From UBA6168 sp041741095 (lineage in GTDB: Bacteria; Bacteroidota; Bacteroidia; Chitinophagales; Saprospiraceae): a stretch of 64,000 nucleotides of DNA. Below the pieces are notes generated by a model. That model had not been told where the DNA came from. It searched no databases and saw nothing but the letters and a program-made list of their open reading frames with translations. The number at the start of each line of letters is the position of its first letter. The first letter of the stretch is position 1. The stretch lies in the NCBI GenBank assembly GCA_041741095.1, contig JBGSKQ010000087.1:1-64000 (forward strand). Direction: 5' to 3'. The position numbers were made by a program, and so were the translations under genes. Below, in pieces: positions 7,491 to 16,541 of this stretch.

Positions 7491-8306
7491 TTACTTCTCT
7501 TTTCCTTTTGCTTGGTTCCACAAATCATCCATCTCTGCCAAGGTCATATCGTTCAATTCCTTCGGCGCATTGGCTTCGATGTATTCAAAGCGGCGCTTGA
7601 ATTTCAGGTTGACCCGCTCCAACGCCGTCTCCGGCTCAATGCCCTGAAAACGGGCATAGTTGATAAGGGCAAACAGTACATCGCCAAACTCTTCTTCTTT
7701 TTTTTCCTGGGTAAAATTTTCAGAAACAGCCTCTTGGAATTCCGCAATTTCCTCCTCCACTTTTTCCCAGACCTGCTCCGCATTTTCCCACTCAAAACCT
7801 ACCTGGGCCGTCTTTTCCTGCATCCTCCAAGCTTTCACCAAGGCCGGCAACGATTTCGGGACACCCTGCAAAATGGACTTTTTGCCCTCCTGTAGTTTTA
7901 GTTGTTCCCAATTTTTTTTCACCTCCTCCTCGCCGCTTACTGTCAGATCGCCATAGACGTGCGGGTGGCGGGCCACCAGTTTATCGCAGATGGCGTGGAG
8001 GGCGCTGGCCATGTCCCAATCGCCTTTTTCCTCGGCTATTTTGGCATAAAAAACCATGTGCAGCATCAGGTCGCCCGTTTCCTCCTTGATGCCCTGGCTG
8101 TCGGCTTCAAGGATGGCATCGGCCAGTTCGTAGGTTTCCTCGATGGTCAGGTTGCGCAAGCTTTCAAAGGTCTGCTTGCGGTCCCAAGGGCATTTGGCCC
8201 GCAGGTCATCCATGATTTGGAGCAGGCGGGCGAAGGCATCGAGTTTTTCAGCGAGATGTGCCACTGTTTTTTCGGAATGTGCAGGTTGGCTGTGCGGATT
8301 GTTCAT
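7491..8306 (-). CDS. mazG: Nucleoside triphosphate pyrophosphohydrolase MazG
   Basis: 271 residues, close to the two-domain MazG length. The first domain has CPWDRKQTFESLRN and EETYELADAI; the second has KVEEEIAEFQEAV and KEEEFGDVLFALINYAR. Both show the acidic EExxE plus ExxD metal-binding pattern. MazG hydrolyses NTPs or dNTPs to the monophosphate and pyrophosphate, and in E. coli also lowers ppGpp. The ATG at 8306 faces the divergent small gene at 8465, leaving about 158 bases for promoters. There is no adjacent toxin-antitoxin pair, so a housekeeping role is likely. Confidence 0.93.
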   Translation of the reverse strand: MNNPHSQPAHSEKTVAHLAEKLDAFARLLQIMDDLRAKCPWDRKQTFESLRNLTIEETYELADAILEADSQGIKEETGDLMLHMVFYAKIAEEKGDWDMASALHAICDKLVARHPHVYGDLTVSGEEEVKKNWEQLKLQEGKKSILQGVPKSLPALVKAWRMQEKTAQVGFEWENAEQVWEKVEEEIAEFQEAVSENFTQEKKEEEFGDVLFALINYARFQGIEPETALERVNLKFKRRFEYIEANAPKELNDMTLAEMDDLWNQAKGKEK

Positions 8307-8464
8307 GATAGTCTAATTTTGCTGGCAGCAAGGCCACCGGGCCGCAAAAGTAAACTTCCCTGGCCAGCCCATGTTTTAAAAGTAAAATTGTTTGATGGCC
8401 GTTGATTGAATAGTTGTCTATTGCCAACCATCCAGCCGTCCAGCCATATAACCATTCATATTCC

Positions 8465-8689
8465 ATGGAATTTTTAAAAATATTTCTCGCCATATTTGGA
8501 TTCTTTGCCTTGGCAGTCGTCATGATCAACGTAGGTTATATTTTCAAAAAACGGGAATTCCGTGGCGGCTGTGCCTCCAATAACCCGATGTTGGCCGATA
8601 AATTTGGGTCTTGTTCTGTTTGTGGAAGAAAGCCAGATGAGGAATGCAAGATGCCGGAGGTAGAAGGTAAACAAGCACTCAGCAACTAA
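8465..8689 (+). CDS. Small single-pass membrane or secreted protein
   Basis: A 74-residue protein starting MEFLKIFLAIFGFFAL, with one N-terminal membrane segment (about residues 3-26) and a soluble tail with four cysteines (GGCASNN, GSCSVCG, EECK). I recall conserved Bacteroidota proteins of this layout annotated only as membrane or secreted protein. The cysteine spacing suggests metal binding or disulfides, which is inference. The ATG at 8465 fits the start of the hydrophobic segment better than the upstream in-frame starts, which read into low-complexity spacer. Its stop codon overlaps the stop of the convergent kinase gene. Confidence 0.7.
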   Translation: MEFLKIFLAIFGFFALAVVMINVGYIFKKREFRGGCASNNPMLADKFGSCSVCGRKPDEECKMPEVEGKQALSN

Positions 8690-9948
8690 GAAAGTGGCAC
8701 TATGACGCTTATAGTAGTGCCTACATCAGTACCGCTCTCCAACTCCACCCGCCCCCCGTGCGCCTCCGCCACCTGCTTCACATAGCTCAGGCCAAGCCCG
8801 AAGCCTTTTATTGCCTGCACATTCCCGCCGGGTATCCGAAAGAATTTTTCAAACACCTGTTTCCGCCAGACGGGGTCAATTCCGGGGCCGTTGTCGCTCA
8901 CTGTTAAGTGGAAATTCCCATCTTGGCTGAATGTTTTTACCGTAATTTCAGGAATGCCGGGCGTGTATTTCAAGGCATTGTCCAACAGGTTGCCGAGCAT
9001 GTTTTTGAAATGGGCCTTGTCAATGCGCAATAAGCTTTTTTCTGCTTCAAAAACTGTTTCGATCTTGCCTTTTCTGGCTTCGGCTTGCGGCTGGAATTCT
9101 GCCACAACTTCGCTGATAAGCTGTTGAATATCAACTACTTCTTTTTGCAAAGTATATCGCCCACTTTCCAGGCTGGCCAGTTCCAGCACTTTTTCGATAT
9201 GCGTTTTTATTTTTTCGTTTTCCTTGCCCATGAGCTCCAGATAGCGTTGGGCCTTTTCCAGGTCGCCTCTTTCCAAGCTTTCTTTGGCCAGTTTTGAAGA
9301 TAGGGAAATGGAAAAGGCGGGCGTTTTCAGCTCGTGCGTCAGGTTGTTGATGAAGTCGTTTTTGATGGCATTGAGCCGTTCTTCTTTGCGCAAGGTGTTT
9401 AACAAAAAAACAAAAGCCGCCAAGATGCCTAGCAGGCAAAGTACAGAAGGGACGACGAGGTAAACCAGTTCGCCCAGCAGGTAGCCAAACAAGTTGGGGG
9501 CGTCCAGGTGCAGTTTGCGCTCGCAGTTGCAACCACTGATAATGCGGCTGCCCAAGAGCAGGCTGTAACGGCCAAATTTGAAATGTGCCGGGTCGAAATC
9601 CTTGCTTGCCAAAAAGGTCTTTGCGTCCGATTTGTCGGTAAAAACAAAGGAAAAACTGGCGGCAACGCCTCGCTTGTGGAGATCGGATTGTAGCAGGGAA
9701 TCTATGGCGAGGCTGATTTTTTCTACGCTGCCACTGTCATTTTTACCCAATGCAAAAAAGCGGATAAGCTGGTCGGAAAGGGCGTTCGGCTCGTTGAGCG
9801 TGCGCCCCAGTTCCCGCAGGGCGGCTTTGGTGCTTTCGTCAAAGCGTTCTTTTTCCAGGCCGATGCCAATGAGCAGGAGGCGGAATTGGACGAAGGTCAG
9901 CCCGGCAAGGGCCATGAATAGCAAAATCGCAATTGCCCGGCGGCGCAT
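8686..9948 (-). CDS. Sensor histidine kinase
   Basis: 420 residues. One membrane helix at about 5-28, an extracytoplasmic sensor region to about 155, a second helix at about 160-184, then a HisKA domain with FINNLTHELKTP (phospho-acceptor His205). The HATPase_c domain has DNALKYT (N box), VSDNGPGIDP (G1) and IKGFGLGLSYVKQVAEAHGG (G2). It is a class I membrane kinase, autophosphorylating and passing phosphate to a response regulator. No regulator gene is adjacent, so the partner must be elsewhere. It lies 60 bases after the SH3-like gene on the same strand and is probably co-transcribed with it. The sensed signal is unknown. Confidence 0.92.
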   Translation of the reverse strand: MRRRAIAILLFMALAGLTFVQFRLLLIGIGLEKERFDESTKAALRELGRTLNEPNALSDQLIRFFALGKNDSGSVEKISLAIDSLLQSDLHKRGVAASFSFVFTDKSDAKTFLASKDFDPAHFKFGRYSLLLGSRIISGCNCERKLHLDAPNLFGYLLGELVYLVVPSVLCLLGILAAFVFLLNTLRKEERLNAIKNDFINNLTHELKTPAFSISLSSKLAKESLERGDLEKAQRYLELMGKENEKIKTHIEKVLELASLESGRYTLQKEVVDIQQLISEVVAEFQPQAEARKGKIETVFEAEKSLLRIDKAHFKNMLGNLLDNALKYTPGIPEITVKTFSQDGNFHLTVSDNGPGIDPVWRKQVFEKFFRIPGGNVQAIKGFGLGLSYVKQVAEAHGGRVELESGTDVGTTISVIVPLS

Positions 9949-10008
9949 AAAGCTTTTATTGGTGAAGGTTTGTACTTACAATACCTGAAAACGCCAGGCT
10001 GCGGCGGC

Positions 10009-10569
10009 TTATTCCAGTACCCCGCTCCGTTTTTTCTTCACATAATGCACCCCGGCGCCATAGACCCAGCCCACCGTGCCACGTTTGGTTTTTATTTTTA
10101 CGTAGGGTTCTTTGGCGATTTCCTTGCCCAGGTTCACCTCAAAGGTGGAGTCCGTCACTTCGTCCATGTAATAGACTTCGTCGAAAAGTTTAAGTTCGCC
10201 GAGGGTTTCGCTTTTCAGGCCGGGCGCTTTGCGCAGCTTGAGCTTGTCAATGGTGACGAAGAGTTTGGAACCTTGCGGTTCCTGTGCCTTGGCGGGCTGA
10301 GCCGCAGGCTGCGTTACAGGTTGCGTTGCCGGCTGTGCGGCAGGTTTTGTAGAATCGGCGGCGACGGCTGCCGTGCTGGCGGTAGGCTGTGGCGCTGTCG
10401 TGGCAGCAGGTTTGGCGGCCGTGGCGAGGCTGTCTTCTTTTGCCTCAACATCGGCAGCATCCTGTGCCTGCTCTTTGTGGGAATTGCACTTGGAAACTGC
10501 CCACACCACGAAAATAAGGGCAAAAACGCCGATGACGATGTATTCGATTTTTGATAGCAGACCTTTCAT
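10009..10569 (-). CDS. Membrane-anchored SH3-like domain protein
   Basis: 186 residues. One N-terminal membrane helix (IEYIVIGVFALIFVVWAVS, about 8-26) is followed by a long Ala/Thr/Pro/Gln linker (about 45-97) and a C-terminal bacterial SH3-like domain: LKLRKAPGLKSETLGELKLF, then VKIKTKRGTVGWVYGAGV. Such domains bind peptidoglycan or proteins in the cell envelope. It is directly upstream of the sensor kinase on the same strand, so it could be an accessory sensing factor for that kinase (inference). The Ala/Pro/Gln linker is encoded by near-repeats. Confidence 0.75.
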   Translation of the reverse strand: MKGLLSKIEYIVIGVFALIFVVWAVSKCNSHKEQAQDAADVEAKEDSLATAAKPAATTAPQPTASTAAVAADSTKPAAQPATQPVTQPAAQPAKAQEPQGSKLFVTIDKLKLRKAPGLKSETLGELKLFDEVYYMDEVTDSTFEVNLGKEIAKEPYVKIKTKRGTVGWVYGAGVHYVKKKRSGVLE

Positions 10570-10585
10570 TTTGAAGGGTTTGGGT

Positions 10586-10594
10586 TAAGTTTGC
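10586..10594 (+). promoter_or_regulatory. -7 box (TAAGTTTGC) upstream of dprA
   Basis: TAAGTTTGC matches TAnnTTTG. It lies 77 bases before the dprA ATG in the divergent region with the SH3-like gene. The -33 element is not at the ideal distance. Confidence 0.4.
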
Positions 10595-10670
10595 ACGTCT
10601 TTGTTTGGCAGCGAAATAAAACGAAACAGGTGCTGTCCGATCACTGAAACAAAAACTGCGCACAAAAGTA

Positions 10671-11780
10671 ATGAATGACATCTTATACAAAGTAGCCCTC
10701 ACGAAGATACCCCTGGTAGGGGCGGTGACCGCCAAAAACCTCGTCAGCTATTGTGGCGGCGCTAGGGAGGTTTTTGAGGCAAAAAAAAGCGCCCTGCAAA
10801 AAATCCCCGGCGTAGGGGAGCGCATCGCTGCGAGTATTTTGGACAAAAGCTCGCTGGAAGCTGCCGAGGCGGAAATAAATTTCATCGAAAACAACGCCAT
10901 CCAGCCGCTATTTTATTTGGATAAAAACTATCCACAACGCCTCCGGCCCTTCAACGACGCCCCCATCATGCTCTATTACAAAGGAACGGCCAATCTCAAC
11001 TACCACCGCACGGTGGCCATTGTTGGCACTAGGACGCCCACGCCGCTGGGCCTTTCCATCTGCGAAGATTTAGTGCAAGATTTGCTTGTTTATAAACCAC
11101 TTATTATCAGCGGCCTGGCTTATGGCATTGATGTGGCCGCCCACCGAAAATGCCTGGAAAAGGGTTTGGAAACAGTAGCCGTGCTGGGGCATGGGCTGTC
11201 GAGGATTTACCCGCCCCAACACCGAAAAGTGGCGCTGGATATGTGCGAACAGGGCGGCCTGCTCTCCGAATTTGCCAGCCATGTGGGGCCGGAGCGAGAA
11301 AATTTCCCCATGCGCAACAGGGTTGTCGCAGGGCTTTGCGATGCACTGATTGTAGTGGAAACCGCCATCCGAGGCGGCTCCATCATCACCGCACAGCAGG
11401 CCAATGGATACAGCCGGGAAGTGTTCGCAGTGCCAGGCAGGGTGAAGGACAAATTTTCACAAGGTTGCCATCTTTTGATAAAAAACAACCTCGCCACGTT
11501 GATAGAAAATGCGGCTGATGTGGCTACTTTCATGCGCTGGGAGGAGCCCGGCGACGAAACCAAGGAAAAGAAACCCAACTATCAACCTGAACTGTTTATG
11601 TCCCTTACCGAAGAGGAAAAAAAGGTGGTGGATATCATCCACGAAAACGACGAAATCGGCGTGGACCAGCTCAGCTACCAAACCAAAATTTCGAGCAGCG
11701 AGCTGGCTTCCCTCTTGCTCAACCTCGAATTTAAGGGCCTGCTGCGCTCCCTGCCCGGCAAGCGCTATGTCTTGGTTTGA
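10671..11780 (+). CDS. dprA: DNA-processing protein DprA
   Basis: 369 residues. An N-terminal helical SAM/HhH-like region (IPLVGAVTAKNLV, IPGVGERIAASIL) is followed by the Rossmann-fold DprA core with VAIVGTRTPTPLGL, ISGLAYGIDVAAHR, ENFPMRNRVVAGL and GGSIITAQQANGYSREVFAVPG. A C-terminal winged-helix domain follows (about 305-369). DprA binds incoming single-stranded DNA and loads RecA during natural transformation. Length and motifs are complete. The gene stands alone; no com genes are in the window. The start follows a -7 box. Confidence 0.96.
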   Translation: MNDILYKVALTKIPLVGAVTAKNLVSYCGGAREVFEAKKSALQKIPGVGERIAASILDKSSLEAAEAEINFIENNAIQPLFYLDKNYPQRLRPFNDAPIMLYYKGTANLNYHRTVAIVGTRTPTPLGLSICEDLVQDLLVYKPLIISGLAYGIDVAAHRKCLEKGLETVAVLGHGLSRIYPPQHRKVALDMCEQGGLLSEFASHVGPERENFPMRNRVVAGLCDALIVVETAIRGGSIITAQQANGYSREVFAVPGRVKDKFSQGCHLLIKNNLATLIENAADVATFMRWEEPGDETKEKKPNYQPELFMSLTEEEKKVVDIIHENDEIGVDQLSYQTKISSSELASLLLNLEFKGLLRSLPGKRYVLV

Positions 11781-11888
11781 AGCCCCTTGATTCGGCTGGA
11801 AATATTCCACAGTCAATACATTTTGTAACTTGCTGAAATACATTGCCTTGCAAAACGAACAAGTTTCAATTGAAAACAGACAACTGTT

Positions 11889-11896
11889 TATCTTTG
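11889..11896 (+). promoter_or_regulatory. -7 box (TATCTTTG) next to the alkaline phosphatase start
   Basis: TATCTTTG ends 4 bases before the ATG at 11901, with a TTG at 11870-11872 as a possible -33 element. If used, the transcript would start at or next to the start codon. Confidence 0.4.
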
Positions 11897-11900
11897 TCAC

Positions 11901-13031
11901 ATGAAGAAATTGCCCATCCTAATTGCCTTTTTGGTTTTTGCCGCCTGCCGTCCCAAAAAAGAAGTGACGGTTTTGCCCGAAAATACCCTTCCAGAAGTTG
12001 AAGACACGATAGCCTTTACCCCGCCCAAAAATATTGTGCTGATGATAGGGGATGGCATGGGTCTTTCGCAGATCACCGCAGGCCTGTACATGAACGGCAA
12101 CAAGCTAAACCTGGAGGGGTTCGAGTATATCGGGCTGCACAAATCCTATGCGAGCGACAACCTTATCACGGACTCGGCAGCAGGGGCAACGGCATTGTCG
12201 GCAGGTAAAAAAACATACAATGGGGCAATTGGGGTGGATGAAAATGGTAAGCCCGCAAAAACTATTTTGGAAGAAGCCGAAGCAGCTAATTTCTCGACCG
12301 GGCTGGTGGTTACTTCTTCCATAACCCACGCTACTCCTGCCAGCTTTTTTGCCCATCAAAAACAGCGCACCATGATGGAAGAAATAGCGGCAGACATGCT
12401 GGGTTCTGGGGTTGATTTTTTTGTTGGCGGGGGCAAAAAATACTTTGACAGGCGCATAGATGAGCGTGACATAAACAAGGAACTGGAAGAAAAAGGCTAT
12501 GTGATTTCCAATTTCATTGATTCGGAGTTTGGCGATTTGAGCATTGATTTTTCCAAAAAATTTGGCTACTTCACTGCCGATGCCGAGCCGCTCCCAAAAT
12601 CGCAGGGACGGGATTATCTGGCCCAAGCCTGCCAGTCGGCCCTGACCTATCTTTCCAGCCAAGACGACAAGGGCTTTTTCCTCATCGTGGAAGGATCTCA
12701 GATAGACTGGGGCGGCCATGCCAATAATTCCGACTACATCATCAGCGAAATGATTGATTTTGACGAGGCTATCGGGGTGGTTTTAAATTTTGCGAAGGAG
12801 AATGGCGAAACCCTCATCATTGTAACTTCCGACCATGAAACGGGCGGTTATGCCCTCAATCCCGGCTCGACTTGGGATAGTATCCGCCCTGCTTTTACCA
12901 CCGACCAGCACACGGCAGCGCTCATTCCCGTTTTTGCATTTGGGCCGGGCCAGGAGCTTTTTTCTGGGCTATATGAAAACACCGCCATTCATGAAAAAAT
13001 GAAAAAGGCGCTGGGATTCCTGAGAACCTAA
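11901..13031 (+). CDS. Alkaline phosphatase, lipoprotein
   Basis: 376 residues. The N-terminus is a lipoprotein signal with lipobox FAAC (Cys16), so the enzyme is probably anchored in the outer membrane or periplasm. The alkaline phosphatase core shows NIVLMIGDGMGLSQ (metal ligand D51), LITDSAAGATALSAGKKTYNG (nucleophile Ser92), VEGSQIDWGGHANN, VTSDHETGGYAL and DQHTAALIPVFAFGPG. It hydrolyses phosphomonoesters to release phosphate. It is shorter than E. coli PhoA (about 470), as is common for Bacteroidota members. The promoter box nearly abuts the start; no Pho box was identified. Confidence 0.92.
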   Translation: MKKLPILIAFLVFAACRPKKEVTVLPENTLPEVEDTIAFTPPKNIVLMIGDGMGLSQITAGLYMNGNKLNLEGFEYIGLHKSYASDNLITDSAAGATALSAGKKTYNGAIGVDENGKPAKTILEEAEAANFSTGLVVTSSITHATPASFFAHQKQRTMMEEIAADMLGSGVDFFVGGGKKYFDRRIDERDINKELEEKGYVISNFIDSEFGDLSIDFSKKFGYFTADAEPLPKSQGRDYLAQACQSALTYLSSQDDKGFFLIVEGSQIDWGGHANNSDYIISEMIDFDEAIGVVLNFAKENGETLIIVTSDHETGGYALNPGSTWDSIRPAFTTDQHTAALIPVFAFGPGQELFSGLYENTAIHEKMKKALGFLRT

Positions 13032-13153
13032 ACAATTATTTCGCATCTTGGTGTCCCAATGGATGCATTATCTGCCAACGGCAATTGTTCGTTTCCAAAT
13101 CCATATCATCCTTCCAAATAGCTTTTGCTATTTTGGAATAAAAATTCAACAGC

Positions 13154-14377
13154 ATGGCACTCCTCAATGATTTAAAAAAACTGTTTTTCGGCGCTAAAGC
13201 CGTCACCAAATCTGCCGCAGAAAAAACATTTGAAGCAGGCAAAGAAGCTGGAAAAGGCCTGGCAGAAAGTGGCAGCGACCTGTTTGAAAAAGCAAAGGAC
13301 AAAGTTGAAGATGTGGGCAAAATCGTTATGGACAAGGCCGATCAGGCTATGGATAGGGCCGGAGATTTTGCAGAAGAAGTGGGCGAAAAGGTCATGCAAA
13401 CTACAGAAACCGTCAAAGCCAAGGCCACAGAATATTTCAGCGATGATGATGAAAGCAACCCTGAAACGACTGCGAAAAGCAGCGACATCATGGATGAAAT
13501 TATCGCCGAAAGCAAATCTCCAACACAAGCGGATGAACAGGAAATCCTTGAACTGCCGCCCCTGAAAAGCACCGCCGAACAACCCAAGTTGATCGAGCAG
13601 CCCGAAGAGGAGGAGGACATTTTCGACAATTTGAAAAAAACAGCCTCGATTGCTGGTGCCAGTGTGGCAGCGGCTTCGGGCGAGGCGCTTGATAAGGCGG
13701 GCGACTTTGCCGAGGGAATTGGGAAAAAGGTCATGGAAACGGGCGGCGGCATGGCAGAAAAATTTGGTGGAACCGCCGAAAAAGTAGGTGGCACCATCCT
13801 TGGAAATTCTGAAAAGGCAATGGACAAGGCCGCCGATTTTACTGAAAATGTGGGGAAAAAGGTCATGGAAACGGGCAGCAATATGGCCGATAAATTTGGC
13901 GAAACGGCAGAAGACGTGGGTGAAGCCATTTTTGAAAAAGGTGGGGAGGCCCTCGAAAAGGCCAAAGGTTTTGCCACCAATATTGGCTCAAAAATATTGG
14001 GTGCCAAGGACGAGCTTTTTGCCAAGGCAGAAGCCGAAGCCGCCAAATCGGGCGAAACTGCCGACAGCCTGATTGACAAAATGAAAAACCTCAACCAAAA
14101 ACTGGAAGACAAAATCAGCGGCAACAACCAACAGTTCGCCGATAAGCCCCTGGACACTGGCGGCAGCGAGTTCAGCAAACACGACAGCTTTTGGGAAAAG
14201 GCCGACCGCTTCGCCAAAGGCGACTATCACATGAAGGGCAAGGAACCCAAACCCGGCGAATTGACCATCAAAGAAAATCCTGATTATAAAGCACCCGACA
14301 AGGGCAAGGTAAAAGGTTTCGACGACGGCGACGGCGATGGCGACGAGTTGATAGACGATGCGATCGTGGAGGAATAG
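13154..14377 (+). CDS. LEA-like amphipathic repeat protein
   Basis: 407 residues, Ala/Glu/Lys/Gly-rich, without a signal peptide. Four related units of about 35-45 residues start near 65, 176, 219 and 264, each with the pattern E-x-hydrophobic-DKAxDFAExxGxKVMET followed by a MAxKFG/TAExVG stretch. Unit 1 is separated from the others by an acidic linker (about 97-158). The C-terminus ends in acidic DDGDGDGDELID. The 11-residue-like amphipathic periodicity resembles LEA group 3, apolipoprotein or YtxH-type proteins, which bind membranes or protect proteins during drying. No enzymatic motif is seen. The function is not established; a stress or desiccation role is inference. It appears monocistronic. 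Confidence 0.6.
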   Translation: MALLNDLKKLFFGAKAVTKSAAEKTFEAGKEAGKGLAESGSDLFEKAKDKVEDVGKIVMDKADQAMDRAGDFAEEVGEKVMQTTETVKAKATEYFSDDDESNPETTAKSSDIMDEIIAESKSPTQADEQEILELPPLKSTAEQPKLIEQPEEEEDIFDNLKKTASIAGASVAAASGEALDKAGDFAEGIGKKVMETGGGMAEKFGGTAEKVGGTILGNSEKAMDKAADFTENVGKKVMETGSNMADKFGETAEDVGEAIFEKGGEALEKAKGFATNIGSKILGAKDELFAKAEAEAAKSGETADSLIDKMKNLNQKLEDKISGNNQQFADKPLDTGGSEFSKHDSFWEKADRFAKGDYHMKGKEPKPGELTIKENPDYKAPDKGKVKGFDDGDGDGDELIDDAIVEE

Positions 14378-14439
14378 TATTGGCCGAAAAGGGGTCGCCC
14401 ACTTGCGTTCCAGGAATGGAACGCTGAATTTGCAATGAA

Positions 14440-15051
14440 TCAGAACAGTACACCTTTTGCCACCAGTTCATTCTCCAGTTGGGCCGCCGAACGGAAATGG
14501 ATGCCCTGGATGCCAATCGCCTCCGCCCCTTCTACGTTACGGTAGTTGTCGTCAATAAAAATGGCTTGCTCGGGCACTATTTCAAACCTGTTTATCAAAA
14601 TTTGATAAAAATCTGGAAAAGGCTTCCTGGTCTTCTCTACGCCCGATACGACAATGCCCTCGAACCAGTGCAAAAAATCGTACAATTCCAGTGCAACGGG
14701 AAATGTTTCCGCCGACCAATTGGTGAGGGCATACAGGCGGTGGTTATCGGCGTTTTTTATTTTTTTCAAAATCTCCACCGTTTCATGGATGGGGCCTCCG
14801 AGCATTTCCCGCCAGCGGCCATAGTAGGCCCTGATTTCGGTTTCCCATTCTGGGTGAAGGGCCAGCAGTTCGTCGGTAGCTTCCTGCAAGGAGCGGCCAG
14901 CGTCCTGCTTTTCGTTCCAGTCGTGGGTGCAGATGTTGTCGAAGAAATAGGTTTTCCTGTCTTCGTTGCCAGCAAAAATCCCATTGAAAACGTACATGGG
15001 GTTCCAGTCAATGAGTACGCCCCCAAGGTCGAAGATGATGGTGTCTATCAT
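14440..15051 (-). CDS. HAD-superfamily hydrolase
   Basis: 203 residues of the YihX/HAD subfamily IA type. Motif I is TIIFDLGGVLIDW, a helical cap follows, motif II is YALTNWSAET, and motif III/IV is KPFPDFYQIL with AIFIDDNYRNVEGAEAIG. Such enzymes dephosphorylate small phosphometabolites in the cytosol; the exact substrate cannot be read from the sequence. In motif I, Gly replaces the usual second Asp of DxD, as in other IA-type members with DLGGV. It is followed downstream by the 3' end of the convergent LEA-like gene and preceded by aminopeptidase P. Confidence 0.88.
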   Translation of the reverse strand: MIDTIIFDLGGVLIDWNPMYVFNGIFAGNEDRKTYFFDNICTHDWNEKQDAGRSLQEATDELLALHPEWETEIRAYYGRWREMLGGPIHETVEILKKIKNADNHRLYALTNWSAETFPVALELYDFLHWFEGIVVSGVEKTRKPFPDFYQILINRFEIVPEQAIFIDDNYRNVEGAEAIGIQGIHFRSAAQLENELVAKGVLF

Positions 15052-15085
15052 GTAAAATGTCCAGGTTTTTTAAGTTAAAAAATAT

Positions 15086-16471
15086 TTACCCCCTCAACGC
15101 CTCTATTTCCTCCACAGTCTTTGGTATCGGTTTGCCCAACACCCTGTGGCCTGTTTCCGTAATCAAAACATTGTCCTCCGTTCTGATGCCGCCAAAGTTG
15201 CGCCAGGCATCCAGTTTTTCATAATTGATAAAATCGGTGAACTTGCCCTCGCTACGCCATTGGTCTATCAGTTCGGGTATGAAATAAATGCCCGGTTCCA
15301 CCGTCAGCACAAAACCTGGCTCAAGTGCCCTGGCCAGCCGCAGGTAGGCCGTGCCAAATTGCTCGCTGCGCTTCACCTCGTCGGAGTAGCCCACATAGTT
15401 TTCGCCCAAATCCTCCATATCGTGTACGTCCAGCCCGATCATGTGGCCGAGGCCGTGCGGAAAGAACAGGGCGTGGGCACCTTGGGCCACGGCATCCGCC
15501 ACATCGCCTTTCATCAAACCCAATGATTTCAGGCCGCTGGCAATGGTGCGGGCAGCGGCCAGATGGACTTCCAGGTATGTCAGCCCAGGCTCCAACGAGC
15601 GGATGGAATTCATTTCCGCTTCCAGCACGATGTTGTAAATATCCTTTTGTTGTTGGGTAAAACGCTTGTCCACCGGGCAGGTGCGGGTGATGTCGCCAGC
15701 GTAGTGCATGTTCGTTTCTGCGCCGTGGTCGCCGAGCAGGAGCTGGCCGCTTTTCAAAGTATTGCCATAAAAATGGTTGTGCAAAGTCTGCCCGTTCACG
15801 GTGAGGATGATGCCGTAAGCAATGCCGTTGCCCATGCCGCTGGCAATGCCCTGAGCAATGCCAGCCAGTTCGGCTTCCTTTTTACCGGGCGCTGCCGCCC
15901 TCATCACAGCCGTGTGCATGGCCCCGGATATGTTGACGGCCAGTTCCATTTCCCGCACTTCGATTTCCGACTTGTGCGAGCGCTGCGCCACGATGGCTTT
16001 TATCAAATCCACCGAAGCATTTGCCTTGAGTTGGCCGACCGGGATGCCCAGCATTTCGCTCAGCATCACCATGTTGTCGTAGCGATAGGGCGGGGTGAAA
16101 TGGATAGGGCGCTTTTTATCCAGTGCATTTTTGATAAAAACACCCAAGTCCTTGAAAGGCAGTGTTTTAACAACACCAGCATGGGCCGCTTGGGCGGCAA
16201 TGGTAGGCTGTGGGCCTGTCCACACAATGTCCTCCATCGTCAGTTCGTCGCCAAAGATGATAGCTTCATTCGATTCAGCATCAATGATGGCGGCAAGGCC
16301 TGCTTGGTCAAGGCCAAAGAAATAGAGGAAATTGCTGTCCTGCCGGAAATGGTAAGGGTTGGCGGAATAGTTCATCGCCGCTTCGTTGTTGCCGGGGAAG
16401 AGCAGGATGCCCTTGCCCATGTCCTTGCAAAGGCGCTCCCTTCTTTGTTGGTAAGTTTCTTTTGAAAACAT
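15086..16471 (-). CDS. pepP: Xaa-Pro aminopeptidase (aminopeptidase P family)
   Basis: 461 residues from ATG 16471; a longer frame to 16528 adds only non-conserved residues derived from spacer sequence. The N-terminal AMP_N domain (about 1-135) has ILLFPGNNEAAMNY and FLYFFGLDQAGLAAI. The pita-bread M24 catalytic domain has metal ligands in LLGDHGAETNMHYAGDITRT (two Asp), HGLGHMIGLDVHDMED (His), VLTVEPGIY (Glu) and GGIRTEDNVLIT (Glu). The usual DAGAE motif is DHGAE here. The enzyme removes N-terminal residues preceding proline, using two Mn ions. No signal peptide, so cytosolic. Confidence 0.93.
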   Translation of the reverse strand: MFSKETYQQRRERLCKDMGKGILLFPGNNEAAMNYSANPYHFRQDSNFLYFFGLDQAGLAAIIDAESNEAIIFGDELTMEDIVWTGPQPTIAAQAAHAGVVKTLPFKDLGVFIKNALDKKRPIHFTPPYRYDNMVMLSEMLGIPVGQLKANASVDLIKAIVAQRSHKSEIEVREMELAVNISGAMHTAVMRAAAPGKKEAELAGIAQGIASGMGNGIAYGIILTVNGQTLHNHFYGNTLKSGQLLLGDHGAETNMHYAGDITRTCPVDKRFTQQQKDIYNIVLEAEMNSIRSLEPGLTYLEVHLAAARTIASGLKSLGLMKGDVADAVAQGAHALFFPHGLGHMIGLDVHDMEDLGENYVGYSDEVKRSEQFGTAYLRLARALEPGFVLTVEPGIYFIPELIDQWRSEGKFTDFINYEKLDAWRNFGGIRTEDNVLITETGHRVLGKPIPKTVEEIEALRG

Positions 16472-16541
16472 GTTATTGTATTGGAGAAATTGGACGGATG
16501 AAGGTGGACGGATAGCACCTGCCAGCATCCAAAATCAATCT

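Noticed and set aside
7337..7528. 63-codon minus-strand frame overlapping the mazG 3' end
   Set aside because: It overlaps mazG and a terminator-like hairpin, and has no recognisable features.
13342..14217. 291-codon minus-strand open frame rich in Ser, Pro and Phe
   Set aside because: It is the antisense shadow of the LEA-like repeat gene; its repeats mirror those of the sense gene.
15563..16465. 300-codon plus-strand open frame
   Set aside because: It lies entirely antisense to the aminopeptidase P gene, whose motifs are complete; no recognisable domain appears in the antisense reading.
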